Shown: positions 6,022 to 13,075, counted from the first letter of the stretch. The stretch is 20,272 nt of DNA from JAQSWP01 sp040255215 (GCA_040255215.1 JBDZUM010000075.1:1-20272); one strand, 5' to 3'. Notes: generated by a model not told the origin, from the letters alone. Translations and numbers: made by a program.

Positions 6022-8337
6022 GTGACGGGCGTTTCGCGGGACAAAATCCGCCGGCTGGAAGACCGGAGATTCCTCACCGGCGAAGGCCGCTACACGGCGG
6101 ACCTGGCGCCGCAGGACGCGCTGCATGCCTACGTGCTGCGCTCGCCGATGGCGCATGTCGCCATTCTCTCGATCGACGTCGAGGCCGCGCGCGCGATGGC
6201 GGGCGTCGCCGGCATCTGGACCGGCGCCGATCTGGCCGGTCTGGGACCGCTGGCCTGCCCGGTCGAGATGAGCGGGCGCGACGGCAAACGTTATGTCGAG
6301 CCCTTCCGGCCGGTGCTGGCGCGCGAGCGCGTGAAATTCGTCGGCGAACCCGTGGCGCTGGTGGTGGCGCAGTCCCTGGCGCAGGCGCGCGATGCGGCCG
6401 AGGCGATCTTCGTCGACTACGATGCGCTGCCGTCGGTGACCGACGTGCGCGCCGCCGCCGCCGCGGGCGCGCCGGCGGTGTGGGACGAGGCGCCCGACAA
6501 CCGCTCGATGGTCTGGGAGAAAGGCGATCGCGCGGCGACCGATGCCGCCTTCGCCGGCGCCGCGCATGTCGTACGGCTGCAGAGCTACAACAACAGGCTG
6601 GTGGCGGCGTCGATCGAGAACCGCGCCGCTTTCGCCCAACACGATGCGCAAGCTGGCGTCACGACCCTGACGACGCCGTCGCAGGGCGCGCATCTGCTGC
6701 GCGATTTGCTGTGCGACAAGGTGTTCAACGAACCGCGTGAGAAGCTGCGCGTGGTGACGCCCGATGTCGGCGGCGGCTTCGGGCCGAAATTCTATCTCTA
6801 CCCGGAGCACGCGCTGGTCGTGGTCGCCGCACGCGAGCTCGGCCGGCCGGTGTACTGGTCAGCCGACCGCAGCGAGACGTTCCTCAGCGAGGCGCATGCA
6901 CGCGACCAGCAGACGACAGGCGAACTTGCGCTCGACGCGCAGGGCAAGTTCGTCGGTTTGCGCCTGCACGGGCTGGCCAGCCTCGGCGCCTACACGTCCA
7001 CCTTCGCGCCTTCCATCCCGACCACCGGAATGGCCAAGGTGGCGTCAGGCCTCTACGCCATTCCGGCGATCCACATGGAAATGCACTGCCTGTTCACCAA
7101 CACCGTGCCGGTCGACGCGTTTCGCGGCGCCGGCAAGCCGGAGACGCTGTTCGTGGTGGAACGGCTGGTCGATCTGGCGGCGGCGAAGACCGGCATCGAC
7201 CGCCTCGAGCTGCGCCGGCGCAACCTGGTGCCGGCGGCCGCCATGCCCTATCGTACCGCACTGGGCTTCGTCTACGACAGCGGCGACTTCCCGCGCCTGT
7301 TTGAAGAAGCGCTGGCGCAGTCCGACCATGCGGGCTTCGCCGAACGCCGCGCCGCCACCGAGGCCAGGGGCTTGCGGCGGGGATACGGCATCTCCTGCTA
7401 TCTGCATGGCACCGGCGGCGTCGCCGACGAGAACAGCCGCGTCGAAGTCGCCGGGAACGGAAACATCAACGTCTATACCGGCACGCAATCGAGCGGCCAG
7501 GGGCACGAGACCGTCTATGCGCAGGTCGCCGCTGCCCTGCTCGACGTGCCGATCGACAGCATCCGCGTGCTGCAGGGCGACACCGCGCGCATCGGCACCG
7601 GCGGCGGCACCGGCGGTTCGTCCTCGACCATCATCAGCGCCACGACGATCCACCAGGCGACGGAGAAGCTGGTCGAGCGTTTGCGCCTGATCGGCGCGCA
7701 TCTGCTCGAAGCCGCGCCGGCCGATATCGCGCTCGAAAACGGCCATGTCGCCATCGCCGGCACCGACCGGCGGCTGTCGCTGGCCGAGATCGCCGTCCGC
7801 GCCGCTGGCGACGGGCTGCCGGAAGAGTTGCGCGGACCGGTGCGCGGCGAGGCGAAATTCGCCGACCAGATCCTGTCCTATCCCAGCGGCGTCATCGCCT
7901 GCGAGGTCGAGGTCGATCCATTGACCGGCGCCACGCGCATCGACCGCCTGCTGACCTTGCAGGACGTCGGCACCGTCATCAACCAGGCGCTGGTCGACGG
8001 CCAGATGCATGGCGGCATCGCCCAGGGCATCGGCCAGGCCATGGTCGAGAATTGCGTCTACGACGCCGAGAGCGGCCAGCTGCTGAGCGGTTCGTTCATG
8101 GATTACGGCATACCGCACTTCCCGGACCTGCCATCCATGGAGAGCGCGACGATCTCCACCCCCTCGCCCAACAACCGTCTGGGCATCAAGGGGGTCGGCG
8201 AACTGGGGCCGATCGGCGCGCCGCCGGCCGTAATTGGCGCCATCGTCGACGCCCTGGCGCAGGACGGTGTGGCGCATATCGAAATGCCGGCGACGGCGGC
8301 GCGGGTGTGGCAGGCGATCCAGCTCGCGCGGAAGTAA
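6022..8337 (+). CDS. Xanthine dehydrogenase family molybdopterin-binding subunit (CoxL-like, form II)
   Basis: This 771-residue large subunit belongs to the molybdenum hydroxylase family, which oxidises aldehydes, CO or N-heterocycles. The N-terminus DKIRRLEDRRFLTGEGRYTADL starts the a/b-hammerhead domain. The Mo-cofactor domain shows TPDVGGGFGPKF, the TGTQSSGQGHE segment and GTGGGTGGSSS. The active-site loop is VDAFRGAGKPE (about 364-374), the AYRGAGR form-II type, not the AYRCSFR loop of true CO dehydrogenase. The catalytic Glu is in KGVGELGP (E727). The start is uncertain. The frame opens at ATG 5932, which overlaps the divergent hydratase start and has no good ribosome binding site. GTG 6022 (VTGVSRDK) fits the family N-terminus and leaves room for a divergent promoter; GTG 6013 is also possible. 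No FAD or 2Fe-2S subunit gene is next to it. Confidence 0.88.
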   Translation: MTGVSRDKIRRLEDRRFLTGEGRYTADLAPQDALHAYVLRSPMAHVAILSIDVEAARAMAGVAGIWTGADLAGLGPLACPVEMSGRDGKRYVEPFRPVLARERVKFVGEPVALVVAQSLAQARDAAEAIFVDYDALPSVTDVRAAAAAGAPAVWDEAPDNRSMVWEKGDRAATDAAFAGAAHVVRLQSYNNRLVAASIENRAAFAQHDAQAGVTTLTTPSQGAHLLRDLLCDKVFNEPREKLRVVTPDVGGGFGPKFYLYPEHALVVVAARELGRPVYWSADRSETFLSEAHARDQQTTGELALDAQGKFVGLRLHGLASLGAYTSTFAPSIPTTGMAKVASGLYAIPAIHMEMHCLFTNTVPVDAFRGAGKPETLFVVERLVDLAAAKTGIDRLELRRRNLVPAAAMPYRTALGFVYDSGDFPRLFEEALAQSDHAGFAERRAATEARGLRRGYGISCYLHGTGGVADENSRVEVAGNGNINVYTGTQSSGQGHETVYAQVAAALLDVPIDSIRVLQGDTARIGTGGGTGGSSSTIISATTIHQATEKLVERLRLIGAHLLEAAPADIALENGHVAIAGTDRRLSLAEIAVRAAGDGLPEELRGPVRGEAKFADQILSYPSGVIACEVEVDPLTGATRIDRLLTLQDVGTVINQALVDGQMHGGIAQGIGQAMVENCVYDAESGQLLSGSFMDYGIPHFPDLPSMESATISTPSPNNRLGIKGVGELGPIGAPPAVIGAIVDALAQDGVAHIEMPATAARVWQAIQLARK

Positions 8338-8341
8338 GGCC

Positions 8342-8758
8342 TCAACGACCGGCGAAATACGCCCCCAGATCGGGCGGCATTTTCTCCGTATCGGCCTCGA
8401 ACAGTTCCAGCAACACGTTGTCGGGCGCGGCGCACATGATGTAGCGCCACGAGCCGAACTCGCGAATGCCGCTGCGGAAGGCGACGCCCTGGGCCATCAT
8501 GGCGGCGACGCGCGCCGGCAGGTCGCGGCACTGGATGCCGACATGATGGACCGCCCCGGCCGGCGCGGTATTTGGCGCCCCGCGCGGCTTCTGGTCGTAG
8601 AGATGCAGCCGGCCGCGGCCGACCCGCATGAAAACGTTGCGGGCACCGCCGAATTCGCCGTCGAACGCCACCTCCCCGCCCATGACGTCGCGCCACCAGG
8701 CGATGGTCGCCTCGATATCGCTGGCGAAGAGATGCACGTGATGCAGATCGGCTTGCAT
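8342..8758 (-). CDS. VOC (glyoxalase/bleomycin resistance/dioxygenase) superfamily protein
   Basis: This 138-residue protein is made of two beta-alpha-beta-beta-beta modules of the vicinal oxygen chelate superfamily. The first begins LHHVHLFASDIEATIAWWRDVMGGE, the second HHVGIQCRDLPARVAAMMAQG. Candidate metal ligands are a histidine in each HHV segment and the glutamate in NVLLELFE near residue 118. Members include glyoxalase I, extradiol dioxygenases and methylmalonyl-CoA epimerase; the length fits a single-domain metalloenzyme. The ATG at 8758 has AGGA five bases upstream. The gene converges on the CoxL-like gene with only four bases between the stop codons, and no terminator is visible there. 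The substrate is unknown. Confidence 0.87.
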   Translation of the reverse strand: MQADLHHVHLFASDIEATIAWWRDVMGGEVAFDGEFGGARNVFMRVGRGRLHLYDQKPRGAPNTAPAGAVHHVGIQCRDLPARVAAMMAQGVAFRSGIREFGSWRYIMCAAPDNVLLELFEADTEKMPPDLGAYFAGR

Positions 8759-8790
8759 GGTGGTCCTTCCTGACGGCACGGATGCTTCTG

Positions 8791-8857
8791 CTAGAGTGGA
8801 CTCACATGTTTTGACGGGATCGCCAGCGATTCCGCCAAAACATGATTTGCTCTAGAG
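8791..8857. repeat. Palindromic intergenic repeat element (REP/RPE-like)
   Basis: Two 19-base arms (8805-8823 and 8826-8844) are inverted copies with only two mismatches, one of which would be a G-U pair in RNA, separated by two bases. The arm core is CATGTTTTG paired with CAAAACATG. Both ends carry CTAGAG (8791-8796 and 8852-8857). Palindromes with this architecture and CTAGAG ends recur in intergenic spaces of many alphaproteobacteria; this is the only copy in the window. It lies between the VOC gene and the VWA-like gene. Confidence 0.75.
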
Positions 8858-8892
8858 TATGGACGTATCGCCGCCATTGGAGGAATACCGCC

Positions 8893-9768
8893 GTGGTCCT
8901 GGCACGCTTCGCAGCCTTATGGCTTGCGCTGGTCCTTGCGTTCGGCCCGGTCCCCGCTCCGGCCGCCGAGGAGGTCGATCTCGAACTGGTGCTGGCCATC
9001 GACGTTTCCGGCAGCGTCGATCCCGAGGAAGCCCGCCTGCAGCGCCAGGGCTACATCGACGCCTTCGCCGATCCCCGCATCCTGCGCGCCATCGGGGCCG
9101 GCCCCAAGGGCCGCATCGCCGTCAGTTATTTCGAATGGTCGGACGGCGTCTACCAGCGGCTGGTGGTCGACTGGACGATCGTCTCCGACGCCGACTCAGC
9201 CGCCGCCTTCGCCGCGCGGCTCGACAAGGCCAGCATCAGCATCGCCACCCGCACGTCGATATCCGGCGCCCTGACCTATGCCCGGTCGCTGTTCGGCCGC
9301 AGTCCCTACGCCTCGGCGCGGCGCGTGGTCGACGTCTCCGGCGACGGGCCGAACAACGACGGCGACTTCGTCAACGAGGCGCGCGACCGGCTGGTGGCGG
9401 ACAAGATCACCGTAAACGGCCTGCCGATCATCAACGACCGGCCCAACCGCATGGGCTTTCCCTCGATGCCAGATCTCGATCTCTACTACCAGGATTGCGT
9501 GATCGGCGGGCGTGGCGCCTTCATGGTCGTGGCGCGCGACTTCTCGAGCTTCGCCGCGGCGATCAAGCAGAAGCTGTTCCTGGAGATCGCCGGCATGGAC
9601 GCGATCGAGTTCGACCGGCAGGCGGATGCGCTCGGTTTCGCGCTGCCGGTGAGCTGGGCGCGCAAGGCGGAAGGGCCATTGAAGCGCGCGCGCTTCGACG
9701 GCGATTGCCAGATCGGCGAGCGGCAGAGCCACGAGTTCTGGCGTTTCCGCCAGACGTTCCCCGATTGA
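8893..9768 (+). CDS. DUF1194 family secreted protein with von Willebrand A-like fold
   Basis: This 291-residue protein has an N-terminal signal peptide (about residues 2-25, ending PAPAA). The mature part starts with VDLELVLAIDVSGSVDPEE, containing the metal-ion-dependent adhesion site DxSxS (D37, S39, S41). Later segments VVDVSGDGPNNDGD and GLPIINDRP are characteristic of DUF1194, an alphaproteobacterial family of unknown function. GTG at 8893 is preferred because GGAGG lies about nine bases upstream and the signal peptide then begins properly. The earlier in-frame ATG at 8842 lies inside an arm of the palindromic repeat and would add 17 non-signal-like residues. It is likely periplasmic and metal-binding, with an unknown partner. 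Confidence 0.85.
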   Translation: MVLARFAALWLALVLAFGPVPAPAAEEVDLELVLAIDVSGSVDPEEARLQRQGYIDAFADPRILRAIGAGPKGRIAVSYFEWSDGVYQRLVVDWTIVSDADSAAAFAARLDKASISIATRTSISGALTYARSLFGRSPYASARRVVDVSGDGPNNDGDFVNEARDRLVADKITVNGLPIINDRPNRMGFPSMPDLDLYYQDCVIGGRGAFMVVARDFSSFAAAIKQKLFLEIAGMDAIEFDRQADALGFALPVSWARKAEGPLKRARFDGDCQIGERQSHEFWRFRQTFPD

Positions 9769-9784
9769 ATATTTCAGATATCAA

Positions 9785-9801
9785 GACAATCTGGGATTGT
9801 C
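9785..9801 (+). terminator. Short hairpin downstream of the DUF1194 gene
   Basis: GACAATC, three bases, then GATTGTC gives a perfect 7-base stem 16 bases after the stop codon. There is no T-run after it, so it is at best a weak terminator or a 3'-end stabilising structure. Confidence 0.35.
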
Positions 9802-9848
9802 GTCTGGCGTATCCGTTTGAATAGTGTATTTAACCGACGCGTTCTGGT

Positions 9849-9870
9849 GAACTGAATCATTGTTCAGTTC
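9849..9870. promoter_or_regulatory. Candidate operator: perfect 8-base inverted repeat
   Basis: GAACTGAA and TTCAGTTC are separated by six bases (22 bases total), a geometry typical of dimeric helix-turn-helix regulators. The TCAGTT half-site recurs at 9981 and, as GCAGTT, at 9960. It overlaps a GAATC (GANTC) site at 9854. Binding by the downstream LuxR-type regulator is a guess. Confidence 0.4.
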
Positions 9871-9898
9871 CGGCGGATTGTTTGCGCAAAACCGCCGG
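9870..9898 (+). other. Hairpin with 7-base G/C stem
   Basis: CCGGCGG (9870-9876) pairs perfectly with CCGCCGG (9892-9898) across a 15-base loop that itself contains TTTGCGCAAA (9881-9890), a perfect 10-base palindrome. It is not followed by a T-run. It abuts the 22-base inverted repeat. It could be a regulatory structure or a binding site; its role is unknown. Confidence 0.4.
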
Positions 9899-10078
9899 CT
9901 CCGAACGCCAGAAACGGCTGAAACAATTTGCGGCGACGCTGCGAAATCACAGTCGTCGTGCAGTTGTTTCTGCATACGGTTCAGTTGTCGTTCGCCACTA
10001 CTATATGTTCTTCATGTGACGTTTGAAGAAGATGCCAGTGACGATTGACGTAGTTGAGTTAAATCTTTAGCGTAATTG

Positions 10079-10088
10079 ATCGTACGAT
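10079..10088. promoter_or_regulatory. 10-base perfect palindrome upstream of the response regulator
   Basis: ATCGTACGAT reads the same on both strands and lies 89 bases upstream of the response-regulator ATG. It is a possible autoregulatory or other transcription-factor site; only the symmetry supports this. Confidence 0.3.
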
Positions 10089-10177
10089 TGCGCAGGGGAA
10101 GGCCCGGGTCAGATCGAGGCATTCCGCAGTCGATACAAGTCAAGGGGGCGAGGCTAGCTGATGGGGAGCGGCCTGAG

Positions 10178-10882
10178 ATGAGTCAAAGGGCAATCACCGT
10201 CGTCCTGGCGGACGACCATCGCATGGTGCGGGAAGCGCTGGTCCCGTTCGTGCGTCGCATCGGCGACAAGGTCACCGTGATCGAAGCGGGCACGCTCGAC
10301 GAAGTCGTCGAGGTCGCCAGCAAGCCGGAAGCCGTCGTCGACCTCATCATTCTCGATCTCTACATGCCGGGCATGAACGGTCCGGGCGGCCTGCGCCGCC
10401 TGCGCGAAATCCGGCCCGAGACGCCGGTGGCGGTTCTGTCGGGCTCGGTCAACGCCCAGGATATCGAGGGCGTACTCGATGCCGGCGCGGCAGGCTATCT
10501 GCCCAAGACCATGATCGGCGCCGCCTTCGTCAACGCGCTGTCGCTGGTGCTGAACGGCGAGCGTTTCGTTCCGTCCGAATTCTATCTCGGCCTGCGCGAT
10601 CGCGGCCCCAACATGGCGGCGCAGGAAGCCGACGCCGGCGGCGATCGCGCGCCGGTCGGCCTGACCTCGCGGCAATGGGCCGTGCTGCGCGAACTGGTCG
10701 CCGGCCGCTCGAACAAGGAAATCGCCAAGATCCTCGGCATCGAGGAGATCACCGTGAAGGTGCATCTCCAGGCGGTGTTCAAGCGCCTGCAGGTGTCCAA
10801 CCGGACCCAGGCGGCGACCTACGCCATGCAGCGCGGCTGGTTCAACAACCGGGCGCAGCGCAGCGACATTTCGCCGAGCTAG
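10178..10882 (+). CDS. LuxR/NarL-type response regulator
   Basis: This 234-residue two-component response regulator has a receiver domain at about residues 6-125 with acidic pair D12-D13, phosphoacceptor D60 in LIILDLYMPG and conserved K110 in GYLPK. A linker is followed by a LuxR-type DNA-binding domain at about 160-222: GLTSRQWAVLRELVAGRSNKEIAKILGIEEITVKVHLQAVFKRL. All phosphorylation residues are present. The frame is open upstream, but ATG 10178 begins the receiver domain (MSQRAITVVLADDH) and has a GGGGAG about nine bases before it. The kinase gene starts three bases after the stop, so the two are co-transcribed. The targets are unknown; the pilus genes downstream are candidates by position only. 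Confidence 0.93.
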   Translation: MSQRAITVVLADDHRMVREALVPFVRRIGDKVTVIEAGTLDEVVEVASKPEAVVDLIILDLYMPGMNGPGGLRRLREIRPETPVAVLSGSVNAQDIEGVLDAGAAGYLPKTMIGAAFVNALSLVLNGERFVPSEFYLGLRDRGPNMAAQEADAGGDRAPVGLTSRQWAVLRELVAGRSNKEIAKILGIEEITVKVHLQAVFKRLQVSNRTQAATYAMQRGWFNNRAQRSDISPS

Positions 10883-10885
10883 CGC

Positions 10886-12499
10886 ATGCGCCGTCGCGGC
10901 GCCGGCGATCCGGCGGCCGGCAGATCGCCGGTCCAGCGCCGCCCCGTCAAACGAAGCTCCGCCAAGCGGCCCGCCTCGCAGGGACAGGCCCGCCATGCCG
11001 CGCTGTTCGAATCGGCCACGGTGGCGCTGGCGATCGTGGGACGCGACGGCCGGATCGACGATCTCAACACCGCCTGTCTCGACTTTCTCGGTCTCGTCGA
11101 ACGCGGCGCGGCGACGGGGCAGCCTCTGCATGGCTGGGTCGGCCCCGACCAGCGCATCGCCCTCGAAGCGGCGCTGGCCAGCGCCTTCGCCGGCAAGCCG
11201 GTCGACGTCGAGTGCCAGGTCATCGGCGACGCGGCGAACCCGCGCTGGGCCGAGCTGTCGGTAGCGCCGCTGGCCGACGCTGCCGGCGCGTCGGACGCCG
11301 CCGTCGTGCTGCTGCGCGACATCAGCCGCCATCGCCAGGCCGAGGAACGCCTGCGCGAGGCGGAGAAACTCGAGGCGATCGGCCGGCTGACTGGCGGCGT
11401 GGCGCACGACTTCAACAACATACTGACCGTCATCATCGGCAACAGCGAGTTGCTGTCGGAACGGCTGGCGGCTGACGAGGAGACGCGCGGGCTGGCGGAG
11501 ATCTCGCTCGCCGCCGCGCGCGCCGGCGCCGATCTGACGCGCATGCTGCTGGCCTATTCGCGACGCCAGACGCTGCAGCCCAGCGAATTCTGCGCCGCCG
11601 ACATGCTGCGCGAGGTGCGCGGCCTGCTGGAGCGCAGCCTGGGCGACGCGGTGGCGATCGAAATCGAGGCGGACGAAGAGCCGTGGGGCGTGGTGGCCGA
11701 CCGCGCCCAGCTCGCCAGCGTGCTTCTCAATCTCTCGCTAAACGCGCGCGATGCGATGCCGCGCGGCGGGCGCATCCTGATCGAGGCCCGCAACGCGGTG
11801 CTCGACGGCGACTACGCCCGCCTCAATCCCGAAATCCAGCCCGGCGAATACGTGCTGCTGGCCGTGACCGACAGCGGCCAGGGCATGCCGCAGCACGTGC
11901 TGGAACGCGCCTTCGAGCCCTTCTTCACCACCAAGGAAGTCGGCAAGGGCAGCGGGCTGGGGCTTTCGATGGTCTACGGTTTCGCGCGCCAATCGGGCGG
12001 CCACGTCAAGATCTACTCCGAGCCGGGCCGCGGCACGGTGGTGCGGCTTTATCTGCCGCGGGCGCAGGTGCAGCTCGGCCTGCCCAACATGGACACCGAA
12101 CCGGCGAGCCTGAATGCCCGCGCCGGCGAGACCGTCATGCTGGTCGAGGACAATGCGCAGGTGCGGGCCTACGTGGCGGGCGAACTGCGGCGGCTGGGTT
12201 ATGCCGTGGTTGCCGCCGCCGACGGCAAGGCGGCCCTGGCCAGCCTGCGCGACCTGGCGCGACTGGACCTGCTGCTGAGCGACATCGTGATGCCCGGTCT
12301 CGACGGGTTGCGCCTGATCGAGCGCGCAAGACGGCTGCGGCCCGGACTGGCCATCATGCTGATGTCGGGATTCACGGAGCACGGGCTGGCGCGGGACGGT
12401 CTTGCCGTGGCTTCCGGACTGCTGCTGAGCAAGCCGTTCTCGCGCCTCGACCTCGCCCGCAAGGTCCGCGCCGCGATCGACGGACGCCTCGCGTCATAG
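10886..12499 (+). CDS. Soluble hybrid histidine kinase (PAS-HisKA-HATPase-REC)
   Basis: This 537-residue hybrid kinase contains no membrane spans, so it probably senses a cytoplasmic signal. After a basic, probably disordered N-terminus (1-33) comes a PAS-like domain (about 35-150). Next are the dimerisation helix with phosphoacceptor H174 in GGVAHDFNNIL and the ATPase domain with N-box LNLSLNARDAM, G1 VTDSGQGMP, F-box EPFFTTK and G2 GKGSGLGLSMVYG. A C-terminal receiver domain (about 412-530) has D466 in LLSDIVMPG and the terminal K in LLSKPF. The order and sequence are those of the common alphaproteobacterial PAS hybrid kinases. Phosphate could pass from H174 to its own D466 or to D60 of the adjacent regulator. 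No phosphotransfer (HPt) protein is visible in the window. Confidence 0.93.
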   Translation: MRRRGAGDPAAGRSPVQRRPVKRSSAKRPASQGQARHAALFESATVALAIVGRDGRIDDLNTACLDFLGLVERGAATGQPLHGWVGPDQRIALEAALASAFAGKPVDVECQVIGDAANPRWAELSVAPLADAAGASDAAVVLLRDISRHRQAEERLREAEKLEAIGRLTGGVAHDFNNILTVIIGNSELLSERLAADEETRGLAEISLAAARAGADLTRMLLAYSRRQTLQPSEFCAADMLREVRGLLERSLGDAVAIEIEADEEPWGVVADRAQLASVLLNLSLNARDAMPRGGRILIEARNAVLDGDYARLNPEIQPGEYVLLAVTDSGQGMPQHVLERAFEPFFTTKEVGKGSGLGLSMVYGFARQSGGHVKIYSEPGRGTVVRLYLPRAQVQLGLPNMDTEPASLNARAGETVMLVEDNAQVRAYVAGELRRLGYAVVAAADGKAALASLRDLARLDLLLSDIVMPGLDGLRLIERARRLRPGLAIMLMSGFTEHGLARDGLAVASGLLLSKPFSRLDLARKVRAAIDGRLAS

Positions 12500-12545
12500 A
12501 CGCTTCACAGAGCTCATACTCAAGCTCAGTTTCTGCAGTCTAGGT

Positions 12546-12570
12546 GCTGAGACAACTCAGCTTTTCGTCT
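12546..12570 (+). terminator. Rho-independent terminator after the hybrid kinase gene
   Basis: GCTGAG, loop ACAA and CTCAGC form a 6-base stem, followed directly by TTTTCGTCTT. It lies 47 bases past the kinase stop and would separate the two-component operon from the pilus locus. The stem is short, so its efficiency is uncertain. Confidence 0.55.
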
Positions 12571-12724
12571 TATCCACGCAGTTTTCCCCATACGTTGCGC
12601 GAGCCGTACTATCCGGCCGAAGCGACCAAGTTCCAAACAGTTAGGGGAATTGCTGGAAGTATTAACTCAATAGCATCCGCAAACTACCGTTCTGGAATGT
12701 TTTTCGCCGCAAAGAAAACGGAGA

Positions 12725-12837
12725 GACTCAACACCGTTCCGGCATGTGAGTCGGTACGAGGGATTGGGGACTCAACAGAATCAGAGCCGTAACAATGCGG
12801 CCTCACCCGATCCTTCATCAATTTGGGCAATGGATTC
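12725..12837. promoter_or_regulatory. Cluster of five GANTC sites upstream of flp
   Basis: GANTC occurs at 12725 (GACTC), 12748 (GAGTC), 12769 (GACTC), 12778 (GAATC) and 12833 (GATTC), and nowhere else in the preceding 225 non-coding bases. GANTC is the site of the alphaproteobacterial cell-cycle methyltransferase CcrM, and its methylation state is read by GcrA. GACTCAACA is repeated exactly at 12725 and 12769. The inverted TGAGTC begins at 12747, midway, giving 22-base spacing. Cell-cycle control of pilin expression is an inference. Confidence 0.5.
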
Positions 12838-12856
12838 CAGACCAAGGAGACAAACC

Positions 12857-13075
12857 ATGCGTTCCACGTTCAAGCGTCTGATCAAAGACGACTCCGGCGC
12901 CACCATGATCGAATACGGCCTGATCGCCGCTCTGATCTCGGTTGCCGCCATTGGCGCCCTGACCCTGATGGGCGGCTCGCTGCAGACCATGTTCGGCACG
13001 GTGTCGACCGCTCTGTCGACCGCGGTCGGCAATGCCGGCGGTGAAGGCGGCGAAGGCGGCGAGGGCGGCGAGTAA
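12857..13075 (+). CDS. flp: Flp/Fap-type pilin precursor
   Basis: This is the 72-residue precursor of the major Flp pilin, the structural subunit of the Tad pilus. The basic leader MRSTFKRLIKDDSG is followed by the processed hydrophobic helix ATMIEYGLIAALISVAAIGAL. Cleavage is expected after the Gly of DDSG, which puts Glu and Tyr at positions 5 and 6 of the mature pilin, as known for Flp. The C-terminus after the helix is unusual: AGGEGGEGGEGGE, four perfect GGE repeats reaching the stop. The ATG has AAGGAG seven bases upstream, a strong ribosome binding site; the frame extends upstream but that part is not pilin-like. The gene stands before cpaA with a terminator between them, as expected for a subunit needed in excess. 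Confidence 0.95.
   Translation: MRSTFKRLIKDDSGATMIEYGLIAALISVAAIGALTLMGGSLQTMFGTVSTALSTAVGNAGGEGGEGGEGGE

Larger units (their letters stand above)
9769..10177. other. Non-coding region upstream of the response regulator
   Basis: These 409 bases are clearly richer in A/T than the flanking genes. I see no convincing gene; a 62-codon open frame at 9860-10048 has no ribosome binding site or protein-like composition. The region holds several inverted repeats (9785-9801, 9849-9870, 9870-9898, 10079-10088) and two direct CAGTTGT copies 21 bases apart (9961-9967 and 9982-9988). It is the likely promoter and operator region of the two-component operon. A weak sigma70-like pair, TTGACG at 10045 and TAGCGT at 10068 with 17-base spacing, is possible but not compelling. 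Confidence 0.6.
12500..12856. other. Non-coding region between the kinase gene and flp
   Basis: These 357 bases have lower GC than the genes and contain no gene I can support; an 82-codon frame at 12544-12792 has a rare-type start and no protein-like features. The region begins with a terminator for the kinase operon. It contains three CAGTT pentamers (12527, 12579 and 12638), a sigma54-like GG-N10-GC element (12693-12707), five GANTC sites (12725-12837) and the flp ribosome binding site. It must hold the pilin promoter and a possibly long leader. Confidence 0.65.

Noticed and set aside
5211..6740. Forward open frame of 509 codons covering the hydratase and the start of the CoxL-like gene
   Set aside because: It overlaps two genes with clear family motifs and encodes low-complexity sequence itself.
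9860..10048. 62-codon open frame in the region before the response regulator
   Set aside because: It has no ribosome binding site and no protein-like pattern, and it runs through inverted repeats.
12544..12792. 82-codon open frame between the kinase gene and flp
   Set aside because: It starts in the terminator hairpin, has no ribosome binding site, and overlaps the regulatory region.
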